Shown: positions 7,042 through 15,009 of the stretch, in pieces
How positions within the stretch are numbered: the first letter of the stretch is position 1
How the letters are laid out: every line of letters starts with the position of its first letter
Made by a program: the position numbers and the translations under genes
Notes under the pieces: generated by a model
The model's input: the letters and a program-made list of their open reading frames with translations, nothing else
Told to the model about the DNA's origin: nothing
Database searches by the model: none
Origin: DAXETY01 sp051155755
Lineage (GTDB): Bacteria > Desulfobacterota > Desulfobacteria > Desulfobacterales > SG8-13
NCBI GenBank assembly: GCA_051155755.1
Contig: DAXETY010000070.1
Location: 1 to 20,610, forward strand
Direction of reading: 5' to 3'
DNA length: 20,610 nucleotides

Positions 7042-8667
7042 TCAACGGTCGGCCTGATCGAATAGACGATTCATATAGTCTGCCAGGTCCGAGGCATCGA
7101 AGACAAGATTGAAATTCTTCCGGAAGGCCGTGAGGTCGCCGTAGAGCTCCGACGCATCCTGGTAGCGCGCTTCGATGTTTTTCACCAGACATTTCATCAC
7201 GATGCGATCCAGCTCTTCCGGTACGGCCGGGATCAGGCTGCGCACGGACGGGATTTCGAACCTGGGGATTTCGCGCAGCGCTTCCACGTCACTGTTGAAC
7301 TGGTATACGCGTTGACCGGTCAAGGTCTCGTGAAAGACGAGCCCGAGTGCGTAAATGTCGGCGCGGTGGTCGGCAGCCTCTCCCAGGGTTTGCTCGGGGG
7401 CCAGATAGGCCATCTTGCCTTTGATCACACCGGCCTGCGTCAGACTCGGCTCGGAGCGTGTTTTGGAGATTCCGAAGTCACTGATTTTCACTTCGCCTTC
7501 ATAGGAGATCAACAGGTTCTGGGGGGTGATGTCCCGGTGAATAATGCTCATCGGCTCGCCGGTATCGTCGCTCTTCCGGCTGTGAGAATACACGAGCCCT
7601 TTGCAGACCCGCGAGATGATAAACACCGCCGGTTCGACCTCCAGTCCGTTTTCTTTGGCCGCCAGCACTTCGGCCAGGTTCTTGCCGTCGATGTATTCCA
7701 TGGCGATAAAATAGGCGTGGTCGATCCTTCCGTAATCGAATATCTGCACGATGTTCGGGTGCTGGAGCAATGCGGCCACCCGGGCCTCTCGGATGAACAT
7801 TTGAATAAATTCCGGATTTTCGGAAAGATGCGGCAGAATGCGCTTCAGTGCCACCTTTTTACGGAACCCGTCTTCACGCAGGTAATCCGCAAGATACAAC
7901 TCGGCCATCCCCCCGCGCGCCACCTTGCGAACCAGCTGATACGGCCCGATGCGTTCCTGGCTTTCGAGATCCGCTTGAATCTTGCGCTTTTTTTCCCGGG
8001 TGCGACGGTCCGACCAGAAAAGGATCCCGGCCGCCATCAAGGTTGCCAGGCCGACGACCGCCGCGAAGCTCCACCGCCAGCGGCTGATGCCCGCATACAA
8101 TTGATCCGCGCTGAGGGCCAGAAAGGCATGGCCGACCTGCACGTCGGCAAAGGTGATTTCGGCCGAAAAACCGATGCTGCGCGAATCATCGGCAGAGGAC
8201 TCCCGCGTAATCCAAACAGTGCCTTTCTGGTCGATCACCTTGCGGTCCTGCAGTGGATCGAAGGGTGCACTCAATGTCTCCGAACCGGTTTGCGTGAGAA
8301 TCTCACCTTTGTGATCGACGATCGCCGCCAGCTCAAGGTTGGAGAGTTTTTCGATTTCCCGGATCTGCACCGACAGCGCCAGGATGTCGTTTTCCAGGAT
8401 AAACGGCCCGCAGTCTTCCGCCAGTGCCTGCACGGTGTTGATGCCACTGCTGTAAAAAGCATCAGTGGCATTTGATACCGAAGAACGATAAACTGCATAC
8501 CCGGCAACGATCACCAGCAGCCAGCAAACAGATACCCCGATCAGCATTTTGCGGTTGCGCTGCAGGAACGCCACCCCGGAGAACTTGTCGGCAACCTTGT
8601 TCAGAAGACTGGTGGACACTTCTTTCACCTTTACGACCGTGTTCAGAGCAATTTCATTGACCAGCAT
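7042..8667 (-). CDS. Transmembrane Ser/Thr protein kinase with extracytoplasmic sensor domain
   Basis: 541 residues. Membrane helices lie at about 41-60 and 199-217 and enclose a periplasmic domain of about 135 residues. The cytoplasmic kinase domain (about 243-515) has the glycine-loop version VARGGMAELYLA, VALK (Lys275), alpha-C Glu294, HRD (377-379) with Asn384, DFG (397-399) and APE (424-426), so it should be active. The sensor at the N-terminus and kinase at the C-terminus differ from PknB-type kinases, where the sensor is C-terminal. A strong Shine-Dalgarno GGAGGT (8678-8673) lies 5 bases before ATG 8667 and supports this start. It follows the membrane protein gene by 31 bases and precedes the PP2C gene. 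The periplasmic domain resembles that of the neighbouring 287-residue protein (see findings). Likely targets are FHA-bound proteins, possibly the FHA/SLT protein; that is inference. Confidence 0.94.
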   Translation of the reverse strand: MLVNEIALNTVVKVKEVSTSLLNKVADKFSGVAFLQRNRKMLIGVSVCWLLVIVAGYAVYRSSVSNATDAFYSSGINTVQALAEDCGPFILENDILALSVQIREIEKLSNLELAAIVDHKGEILTQTGSETLSAPFDPLQDRKVIDQKGTVWITRESSADDSRSIGFSAEITFADVQVGHAFLALSADQLYAGISRWRWSFAAVVGLATLMAAGILFWSDRRTREKKRKIQADLESQERIGPYQLVRKVARGGMAELYLADYLREDGFRKKVALKRILPHLSENPEFIQMFIREARVAALLQHPNIVQIFDYGRIDHAYFIAMEYIDGKNLAEVLAAKENGLEVEPAVFIISRVCKGLVYSHSRKSDDTGEPMSIIHRDITPQNLLISYEGEVKISDFGISKTRSEPSLTQAGVIKGKMAYLAPEQTLGEAADHRADIYALGLVFHETLTGQRVYQFNSDVEALREIPRFEIPSVRSLIPAVPEELDRIVMKCLVKNIEARYQDASELYGDLTAFRKNFNLVFDASDLADYMNRLFDQADR

Positions 8668-8698
8668 TGGACACCTCCAGGTTGGTGTCAGTCCACAC

Positions 8699-9562
8699 TC
8701 AGGCCGTCAGTTTTTGGATGATTTCGGTACAGCGCAAAATGACTTTCTTGCGGATATGAACGACATCCTGATTGTCGCAAGAATGTCGCAGGTCGATTTC
8801 ATCCGGTAATCCCGACTCGGCGAAACCGCGGCCGCCCCTTTGCGATGATCTTCGACTGCCGTTGGGATTAAACAAGGTCTCGGAGAGTGGGTGCAAGGTT
8901 CCGCACAGCGGGCAACGGATTTCCGGCCCCCGCGGCGTCGCCGCCTCTTCGGCGGCGGAATCGACGGTTTCTTTGGAGGCACCTGCGTCGATGCGAACGA
9001 TTCGAAACCGTGACGCCAGAAACGAAAGTACAATGGTCAGCAGACTTGCCAGGGCGGTGATTCCGAAAACCACCCGGGGGGTGCCGTCACCGAAATCGGA
9101 AACGTACAAACGAATTTGACCGATGGGGACATCGGCAAAATGAATCGGGGCCTGCAACCCCATCCATTTGTCGGACTGCGAAAGCGGCACCTTCCAGGTG
9201 GCCACCTGATGTTGCAGCCCGGCACTGCTCGTTTCCGCACTGAAAACCGTCTCGGAGCCGACCAGCGCGACTGCGGTGTTTTGATGGTCGAATACCGAAG
9301 CCAGCAGGACCCGCTCGTGGGCCAACGCCTCGTTTAGAATGGAATGAATGCCGGCCGCATCGCGGTCCAACAGCGGGACGCTCAATCGCTTGGCATATTG
9401 ATTGGCCAAAGCGACGGCGGTGTCCTGCCCCCGGCCGGCCCTGGAATCCGTCCACAGGTACACGGCGAAATAGCACAGCACCATTGCCAGCCACCATACC
9501 AGCAGCCCAACGAGCAAATGGCGCATATGCAATGTTTTCGGATATCGGCGCAGGCTGTCCAT
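8699..9562 (-). CDS. Two-helix membrane sensor-like protein with a cysteine-containing cytoplasmic tail
   Basis: 287 residues. Membrane helices lie at about 15-37 and 164-183, with a periplasmic domain of about 125 residues between them. This domain has phrases in common with the kinase's sensor domain (FDHQ...VGSET; IHFADVPIGQI). The cytoplasmic tail holds CPLCG (217-221), Cys262 and Cys278, which may form a zinc site, and ends in a short helical region. No enzyme domain is recognised. It is the first gene of the sensor-kinase-phosphatase operon, 31 bases before the kinase, with a promoter about 80 bases upstream of ATG 9562. It may form a mixed receptor with the kinase, comparable in concept to membrane regulators placed beside PpkA in T6SS clusters; this is inference. 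The start could instead be Met13, since neither has a strong ribosome-binding site. Confidence 0.8.
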   Translation of the reverse strand: MDSLRRYPKTLHMRHLLVGLLVWWLAMVLCYFAVYLWTDSRAGRGQDTAVALANQYAKRLSVPLLDRDAAGIHSILNEALAHERVLLASVFDHQNTAVALVGSETVFSAETSSAGLQHQVATWKVPLSQSDKWMGLQAPIHFADVPIGQIRLYVSDFGDGTPRVVFGITALASLLTIVLSFLASRFRIVRIDAGASKETVDSAAEEAATPRGPEIRCPLCGTLHPLSETLFNPNGSRRSSQRGGRGFAESGLPDEIDLRHSCDNQDVVHIRKKVILRCTEIIQKLTA

Positions 9563-9641
9563 GGCAGTGCTCGATTTCTGATGGGACGACAGCGCGGTGG
9601 GTGAGGATGACGGTGTTGCCGGTCATCCATCTCTCACACTT

Positions 9642-9670
9642 TATGTATGGCGCACTTGAAATAATGTCAA
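9642..9670 (-). promoter_or_regulatory. Candidate sigma70 promoter of the sensor-kinase-phosphatase operon
   Basis: A perfect -35 TTGACA (9670-9665) stands 17 bases before TACATA (9647-9642), a partial -10 match. The transcript would start near 9635, about 70 bases before ATG 9562. It is the only good promoter-like pair seen ahead of this operon. Confidence 0.5.
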
Positions 9671-9686
9671 GTAATCGTTACCCAAC

Positions 9687-9810
9687 CTTGACGGCCTCGT
9701 AAAAGTCGGCTCCAACAGTGTGTCACCCCGGCCAAGCAGACTGCCTCGCAATTCCCGAAGTACGTCATCTTGGGACAGCCCGGCGCAGTCGGTCGTGTTC
9801 CGGAATCCAG
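9687..9810. repeat. Degenerate dispersed-repeat remnant
   Basis: On the minus strand this stretch begins with CTGGATTCCGG and ends with GACTTTTACGAGGCCGTCAA, with CCGGGGTGACA in between. These are recognisable but decayed pieces of a dispersed intergenic repeat of the GGATTCC...GGAATGAC...GACTTTTTACGA kind that I recall from many Desulfobacterota genomes. The inner part is no longer a clean palindrome. A minus-strand reading frame through it is repeat-derived and not a gene. Confidence 0.4.
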
Positions 9811-10210
9811 CATGTCCACCGGCCGTCGAGATGGCCGGATTGATTATGTTGAAAGTGAACGGTGCAGCGCCGGTTTTCTGTCTTTTAAACCGCCGACCTC
9901 CGATCGCAATCGTTCCGCAACCCACCTGGGCGAATCTTACGATGCTCCAAATGCGATTCCTCGCAAAAGATGTGCCGGAATTTCGGAAATTTATATAATC
10001 CATAAATTCGATCTCTTGGAAGGCACAATCACTCTATTGCGTTGATTTCATACACATCTTGGCAAAAAGAGGTAATAAAAATGTGACCTGATTTTCCCAT
10101 TTGGACGGACCGGACACCACCTCAGCGCGAGGCTGGAAGCACCACCGGTATTTCACATTCCATTTGACAACCCCGGCGGTTCTGATTAAACAGAATCTTG
10201 TACGCGATAT
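9811..10210. other. Non-coding intergenic stretch with nothing recognised
   Basis: About 400 bases between the divergent operons. The open frames are short, lack ribosome-binding sites and give unlikely proteins. The base composition drifts to AT-rich from about 9960. No tRNA, small-RNA or attachment-site signature was recognised. Confidence 0.5.
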
Positions 10211-10239
10211 TTTTGTAACGGTTTGAATCATTTTATAAT
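10211..10239 (+). promoter_or_regulatory. Candidate promoter of the deacetylase/LysM lipoprotein operon
   Basis: A perfect -10 TATAAT (10234-10239) is preceded, at 17 bases, by TTTTGT, a poor -35; TTGTAA at 15 bases is the alternative. It would leave a leader of about 130 bases before ATG 10374. Confidence 0.4.
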
Positions 10240-10256
10240 ACATTGCGTTACCCTCG

Positions 10257-10294
10257 TTCGGATAACGCCGACTCAGGTCGGCTTCGACACCGAA
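10257..10294 (+). other. Structured 5' leader upstream of the deacetylase gene
   Basis: A perfect hairpin GCCGAC-TCAG-GTCGGC (10267-10282) sits inside an outer pair TTCGG/CCGAA (10257-10261 with 10290-10294), giving a two-step stem with an internal loop. It lies just after the candidate promoter. It matches no riboswitch that I recognise and has no U-tract. Confidence 0.4.
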
Positions 10295-10373
10295 TGCCGG
10301 CTGAAGCTAAGTCTCTCGACGCCAAGGGCCCGTCAATTCTTGCAGTGATTCCGACAGTGAGTGGTATTGAGCA

Positions 10374-11384
10374 ATGCAACTCAAATACAAATGGAGCCGC
10401 ACGCTGTTCTTCCTGTTTCCGCTGCTGATCACCTTGTGCTTGTTGTCCTGCACCCTGAAGCCCGAAATTTTCACCGTCAGCCGGGAAGCAACGATGTATC
10501 GCTCCGACGACTATATACTGGTGCCGCGGGACGAAGCCGATTCTCCGGAACAGCTGGCGCAAAGATACTTGAAAGATCCCGCCAAGGCCTGGGTCATCGA
10601 AGAAGCCAACCAATATGCAAACAACAACTACTTGGTCGTACCGCTGCGGCAATCGAATCGCGGCGGTCTGCAGGCGGACGGATATCAAACCGTTCCGATT
10701 TTAACTTACCACCGCTTCGCGGAACGCTGCAACTCCCCGCTGTGCATGCCCCGCAGCGTCTTCGACCAACAAATGCGCTATCTCAAGGAGAACGGCTATC
10801 ACGTCGTCTCCCCGGCAGACCTGCTGGCGTTTCTGGAATACCGACAGCCCCTGCCGCGCAAATCGGTGGTCATCACCATGGACGACGGCTATCGCTCGGT
10901 CTATGACATTGGATATCCGATCCTGAAGAAATACGGGTTTAAGGCCACGCTGTTTATCTACACCCGTTTCGTCGGCGTTTCGCGCCTGGCCATCACCTGG
11001 GACCAGCTGCGCGAGCTGAAATCCGAAGGTTTCACCATCGGTTCGCACACCATCGAACACAGCGACCTGACCCGCCCTCTGGAAGGCGAGGACGAAAGCG
11101 CATTTCTTCAGCGGATCCACCGGGAATTGCACGGCTCCAAACAAATCCTGGATCAAAAACTCCAGCAGGACACCATCGCTCTGGCCTATCCTTTTGGTTA
11201 CTACGACTACCGCGTGGCCAATATTGCCCGGGAGGCCGGCTACAAAATTGCCATGTCGGTCAACCGGGGCGGCAATCCGTTTTTTGCCGACCCCCTTTTT
11301 CTGAAAAGAGACCAAATCCTGCATCAGGATATGGACACGTTTATTTCGCGCTTGAAAACTTTCGAACCTCTTGCTTTAAAGTGA
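10374..11384 (+). CDS. Polysaccharide deacetylase lipoprotein (NodB domain, LysM-like N-terminus)
   Basis: 336 residues. A signal peptide ends in the lipobox LLSC, so Cys26 should be lipidated. Residues about 45-92 look like a divergent LysM or carbohydrate-binding module (YILVPRDEADSPEQLAQRYL ... YLVVPL). The NodB domain (about 105-310) has the family motifs: TYHRF (111-115), TMDDGY (168-173, Asp170/Asp171), GSHTIEHS (223-230, metal His225 and His229) and AYPFG (271-275). It should remove acetyl groups from N-acetylated sugars in a metal-dependent way, facing the periplasm or outer-membrane inner leaflet; the substrate (peptidoglycan or an exopolysaccharide) cannot be told. Its stop codon lies 5 bases before the ATG of the LysM/TPR gene, so the two form an operon. 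It diverges from the sensor/kinase operon. Confidence 0.92.
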   Translation: MQLKYKWSRTLFFLFPLLITLCLLSCTLKPEIFTVSREATMYRSDDYILVPRDEADSPEQLAQRYLKDPAKAWVIEEANQYANNNYLVVPLRQSNRGGLQADGYQTVPILTYHRFAERCNSPLCMPRSVFDQQMRYLKENGYHVVSPADLLAFLEYRQPLPRKSVVITMDDGYRSVYDIGYPILKKYGFKATLFIYTRFVGVSRLAITWDQLRELKSEGFTIGSHTIEHSDLTRPLEGEDESAFLQRIHRELHGSKQILDQKLQQDTIALAYPFGYYDYRVANIAREAGYKIAMSVNRGGNPFFADPLFLKRDQILHQDMDTFISRLKTFEPLALK

Positions 11385-11389
11385 ATGAC

Positions 11390-12844
11390 ATGAAAAAGAC
11401 AGCCTTACGAATTGGATTGCTCCTGTTGGTCACGGTCATTGCCGGTTGCGCTGCCCCCGGCACGTCCCGGCAGTCGGTTGCAAAATCCGAGGCCATGTCC
11501 GCCGAAGAATACCTGGCCAAGGCCCAAAGCCTGGAGCAACAGGGCGAGCCGGTCGAAGCGCTGAAAATGTACAAACTGGCGCTCACCGTAGACCCCAAAA
11601 ACGGCCAGATCCAGCAAAAAATCACCGCACTGGAAACCGAGCTCAACCAATTGGCCGAACAACGCTACCAGGCCGGCATGAACTACCGCAAAATGGGCAA
11701 CTATGCCAAGGCCAAGCAGGAGTTTCTCACCGCCCTGCGCTACAACCCCGAGCACATGCAGGCCCGGGAGATGCTAACGGGCAAGGTGTCACAGGTGGAT
11801 CAGGTCAAGCAATATGTCGTGCACGTCCTGCAGCCCAACGAAAGTCTTTCTTCGCTGGCCGAAAAATACTACGGCGACTACCGCAAATTTCACCTGATCG
11901 CCGAATTCAATGAAATCCAGGACGCCACCCGGGTGCGGGTGGGCCAGGAAATTAAAGTGCCCGTGCTCCAAGGCGTGCCCATCATCGCCGAACCCGACCA
12001 GATCGTCACCGAAGGCGGAAAGCCGGGCCGGCTGCCGGAAAGTGTCATCACGGTGAAAGGCTACGCGCTGCACACGATTCAGCCCGGCGACAGTCTTTCC
12101 AAGCTCGCCAAGGAATACTACGGCGATTACAAGCACTACGAACTGATTGCCAAGTTCAACGGCATCGAGGATGTAACCGGTATCCGCGTCGGCCAGGAAA
12201 TCAAAATCCCGGAGGTGTCCGGACTGCCGTTCCTCATCGAGGAAAAACAGCGCATCGAAGTGGAAGAACAAACGGTGACCGTAGCGCCGCCCCCGCCCCA
12301 ACCAAAGCCGGTGCAGCCACCGCCTCCACAACCGAAGAAAGCCGAACCGGCACCCCCACCGGTACCCGAACCGGCGGAACCTTCCATCGAAGAGCAAATC
12401 GCCGCCTACCGCGAGCAGGGCATCGAACTTTACAACAGCCGGGAATACGACAGTGCCATCAGCGAGTTTCAAAAGGTGCTCAGCGCCAGCCCGGACGACG
12501 CCGTGGCGGTGGAGTACCTTTCGCGCTCCTACTATGAACAGGGCATCGAAGCCTTCAAAAACAAGAACTATCCCAGCGCCATCGCGCACTTCGAAAACGC
12601 CCTCAAATTCGACCCGGGCTGCGAAACCTGCAGGGCCTACATCGCCAAGAGCGCGCAAACCTACAAAGAGCAGCACTACAACAACGGCCTGGAATACTTC
12701 AAAGCCGAGAACCTGACCGAGGCCATCCGGGAATGGGAAATGGTCTATGCGATGGATCCCGGATACAAGGACGTGGAACGCAACCTTACCAAAGCCCGCC
12801 GGCTGCAGGAACGGCTGGAGACCATCAAGAAAAGCACGGAGTAA
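11390..12844 (+). CDS. Lipoprotein with TPR, two LysM domains, proline linker and TPR
   Basis: 484 residues from ATG 11390 (MKKTALR). The GTG at 11381, three codons earlier, is less likely because it overlaps the previous stop. The signal peptide has lipobox IAGC, with Cys20 lipidated. TPR-like helices lie at about 38-130. Two LysM domains follow at about 142-193 and 225-275; both contain a Y-Y-G-D-Y core and VGQEIK, and look like a recent duplication. A Pro-rich linker (about 299-332) leads to a second TPR block (about 335-470). LysM binds N-acetylglucosamine-containing glycan, so this is probably a peptidoglycan-attached scaffold that assembles other proteins through its TPRs. It is co-transcribed with the deacetylase. 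A CxxC pair (411 and 414) lies in the last TPR region. No enzyme domain is seen. Confidence 0.88.
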   Translation: MKKTALRIGLLLLVTVIAGCAAPGTSRQSVAKSEAMSAEEYLAKAQSLEQQGEPVEALKMYKLALTVDPKNGQIQQKITALETELNQLAEQRYQAGMNYRKMGNYAKAKQEFLTALRYNPEHMQAREMLTGKVSQVDQVKQYVVHVLQPNESLSSLAEKYYGDYRKFHLIAEFNEIQDATRVRVGQEIKVPVLQGVPIIAEPDQIVTEGGKPGRLPESVITVKGYALHTIQPGDSLSKLAKEYYGDYKHYELIAKFNGIEDVTGIRVGQEIKIPEVSGLPFLIEEKQRIEVEEQTVTVAPPPPQPKPVQPPPPQPKKAEPAPPPVPEPAEPSIEEQIAAYREQGIELYNSREYDSAISEFQKVLSASPDDAVAVEYLSRSYYEQGIEAFKNKNYPSAIAHFENALKFDPGCETCRAYIAKSAQTYKEQHYNNGLEYFKAENLTEAIREWEMVYAMDPGYKDVERNLTKARRLQERLETIKKSTE

Positions 12845-12916
12845 GGTTTGGAGTCATCGAACATCTTATAAAAAACGCCATTGAATCAGTATACCGAAAC
12901 GGTTTGAAATCCCGAT

Positions 12917-13924
12917 ATGTGGTCCATAATCAACCACACACCCTATAAGGTCGAAAGTACATGGGGGCGTGACAAAAATGGCGTCCACGAATGGATTGTT
13001 GCGGTCAAAGGGACTTACAATATCAAGTCGAACGGCTATCTCGAGCTCTCCGATGAACAACTCGAGCCATTGCTGGCACCGAAATATAATGGTGAAGACG
13101 GCAAATCAAGCCTGCGCTACGATGCGGACCTGGTCTCCCCCAAGCCGACGACAGACGTGGTACTCAACGCCACAGCCTATGCCCCGAAAGGGCGGCCGAG
13201 TAAAGACTTCCCGGTTTCGTTTCGACTCGGTCGGTTGCACAAAGTCATTCGAGCTGTGGGTGATCGACGCTGGAAAAAGGGTCTGCTCGGCATATCACCC
13301 TCGGCAGTAAAGCCTCTCACCGAGATTCCCATCGTCTACGAACGCGCTTATGGTGGATTTGACAGCAAAGACCCCGACCCGATGAAACAGCGCCTGGACC
13401 TTCGCAATCCGGTGGGCTGCGGGGTAGCTGCAAAATCCCGCCATCGCGTCGGGCAACCCCTGCCCAATTTCGAGTATCCAAATAAAAAAATCAATAAGTC
13501 CGGTCCCGCAGGTTTCGGAGCTATTGACAGCTTCTGGTCGCCCCGAAGAGAATTTTGGGGCACCTATGACAAAGCCTGGGAAGACCAGCGTCGCCCACTG
13601 CTTCCCGAGAATTGGGATCCTCGCTCATTGCTCTGCTCCCCTGAAGACCAGCGTCCCGAACGTCACCTGCGCGGCGGCGAACCCGTTGAAATCGTCAACT
13701 TGACACGAGACGGTCTTTTGCGGTTTTCTCTGCCGAAGGTGTACCTATCATTCAGCACACATATTGACGGGCGGACCGAAGAACATCGCAGTCGGCTCTC
13801 CACGGTGATCATCGAGCCCGACCATCCTCGTTTAATCATGGTTTGGGTGAGTGCACTGCTTTGCCGCACAGACGTAGATTATCTGGAGGAAACCGTCGTG
13901 CGGGAGAAACCATATCTGCAATGA
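12917..13924 (+). CDS. DUF2169 family T6SS accessory protein
   Basis: 335 residues. The opening IINHTPYKVESTWGRDKNGV followed by VVAVKGTY-like text (here IVAVKGTYNI), LPNFEYP in the middle and PAGFGAIDSFWSPR ... GTYDKAWEDQRRPLLPENWDPR are hallmarks of DUF2169 (PF09937). This family is found next to PAAR-like and VgrG genes in T6SS loci and is thought to help load effectors onto the spike; the mechanism is not settled. No signal peptide or membrane segment is present, so it is cytoplasmic. Its stop overlaps the start of the next gene (ATGA at 13921-13924), indicating a tightly coupled unit with the ketosynthase-like and DUF4150 genes. The ribosome-binding site before ATG 12917 is poor. The gap to the LysM/TPR gene is 72 bases, so read-through from that operon is possible. 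Confidence 0.9.
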   Translation: MWSIINHTPYKVESTWGRDKNGVHEWIVAVKGTYNIKSNGYLELSDEQLEPLLAPKYNGEDGKSSLRYDADLVSPKPTTDVVLNATAYAPKGRPSKDFPVSFRLGRLHKVIRAVGDRRWKKGLLGISPSAVKPLTEIPIVYERAYGGFDSKDPDPMKQRLDLRNPVGCGVAAKSRHRVGQPLPNFEYPNKKINKSGPAGFGAIDSFWSPRREFWGTYDKAWEDQRRPLLPENWDPRSLLCSPEDQRPERHLRGGEPVEIVNLTRDGLLRFSLPKVYLSFSTHIDGRTEEHRSRLSTVIIEPDHPRLIMVWVSALLCRTDVDYLEETVVREKPYLQ

Positions 13925-15009
13925 ACAATCCCGTACATATCATCGCCACAGGCGCGCGAACCCCCTTGGGGCTGCAGGCTGCGCCTGCAGCAGCTGCCGT
14001 GCGCGCCGGGATCAGCAAACTGGGCGAGCATCCGTTTATGATCGACCAGTCGGGCGAACCCATGCCGGGCGCCATCGACACCCAGCTCGACCCTGCCTTA
14101 TGGGGGCCCAAACGACTTTTATCATTGGCCAAAACTGCGCTCCGCGAGGCGTGTGCACCGCTTATCGAACGCGCAATATCCCCTCTTCTGAAAATACCCG
14201 TATACATAGGTCTGCCCGAGCTGAGACCGGGATTTACCAAACAGTACGCCGAAGAAGTTCGCGAAGGAGTAACGAGTCTCGATGAGCTGCCCATCGATAT
14301 CGCAGAGGTAAAGGTATCTACTGAAGGACATGCGGCTGGGTTGTTGGCACTCGTCTCTGCGTCGGAGCAAATTGGACGGGGTGGATTGGAAGCATGCTTG
14401 GTAGGCGGTATCGACAGTTATTTTCATCCGGATACCATGGAATGGCTCGACGAAAATCGCCAACTCGCCGGTGCCGTTTCACGCTCCGGGTTTGTGCCGG
14501 GCGAAGGCGCCGGATTCTGCCTGATTATGTCCGAAAAAGGTCGGAAACGACTCGGTTTGGAAACCTTGGCGCGTATACGGTCGGCTGCCCGCGGCAAGGA
14601 AACCAGGCTGATTAAAACTTCGGATATCTGTCTTGGGGGGGGATTGACCGAGACAATCAGAAATGCTGTTGATAACTTGTCCCTACCCGATGAAACGATC
14701 AGCGACATCATCTGTGACATCAACGGCGAGCGCTACCGGGGCGAAGAGTGGGGATTTGTCTGTTTACGGCTACCCGAATACTTCGACAATCCGACCTCAT
14801 ATCTTGCACCCTCAGAGTATTGGGGGGATGTTGGTGCGGCATCGGGTCCACTGTTTGTGATGCTTGCCTGCAAAGCCGCAAGTCGTGGTTATTCCAAGGG
14901 ACCGTTTACGCTTTTATGGACAAGTTCTGAAAAAGGGTTGCGTGCGGCTGCCGTGTTGGATTTTGAAAACGTGGTAAAGAATGTCGGAAGGAACTACGGA
15001 CATGTCTAG
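13921..15009 (+). CDS. Beta-ketoacyl-synthase-like (thiolase-fold) protein of a T6SS effector locus, catalytic residues not recognisable
   Basis: 362 residues from ATG 13921, which overlaps the DUF2169 stop; an in-frame upstream start at 13843 would lie deep inside DUF2169 and is rejected. The thiolase-fold signature is visible: IIATGARTPLG at the start, ACLVGGIDSY (158-167) and GFVPGEGAGFCLIMSEKGR (190-208), the last nearly identical to the ketosynthase FVPGEGAG motif. The usual active-site segment (DTACSSSL in true enzymes) reads S133-TEGHAAGLLAL, without Cys. The final histidine region (GHxxxAAG) reads GDVGAASG (302-309). It therefore probably does not condense acyl chains and may act as a folding or assembly partner. 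Proteins like this are commonly annotated beside DUF2169 and DUF4150 genes. Cytoplasmic, no signal peptide. Confidence 0.82.
   Translation: MNNPVHIIATGARTPLGLQAAPAAAAVRAGISKLGEHPFMIDQSGEPMPGAIDTQLDPALWGPKRLLSLAKTALREACAPLIERAISPLLKIPVYIGLPELRPGFTKQYAEEVREGVTSLDELPIDIAEVKVSTEGHAAGLLALVSASEQIGRGGLEACLVGGIDSYFHPDTMEWLDENRQLAGAVSRSGFVPGEGAGFCLIMSEKGRKRLGLETLARIRSAARGKETRLIKTSDICLGGGLTETIRNAVDNLSLPDETISDIICDINGERYRGEEWGFVCLRLPEYFDNPTSYLAPSEYWGDVGAASGPLFVMLACKAASRGYSKGPFTLLWTSSEKGLRAAAVLDFENVVKNVGRNYGHV

Noticed and set aside
9641..10003. Minus-strand open frame of 120 codons in the divergent intergenic region
   Set aside because: Its C-terminal half translates a degenerate dispersed repeat, it has no ribosome-binding site, and it overlaps the operon promoter.
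10240..10373. Cyclic-di-GMP (GEMM) riboswitch in the deacetylase leader
   Set aside because: A GACGCCAAGGGCCC stretch looked slightly like the GEMM 3' side, but the paired stems and the conserved 5' bases are absent.
11789..12676. Minus-strand open frame of 295 codons opposite the LysM/TPR gene
   Set aside because: The plus strand encodes two clear LysM domains and TPRs; the antisense product is compositional noise.
13843..13920. Upstream start for the ketosynthase-like gene
   Set aside because: It would overlap DUF2169 by about 80 bases; ATG 13921 begins at the usual thiolase-fold N-terminus with an ATGA overlap.
14981..15001. Upstream start for the DUF4150 gene
   Set aside because: ATG 15002 has a GAAGGA ribosome-binding site at good spacing and matches the normal DUF4150 start.
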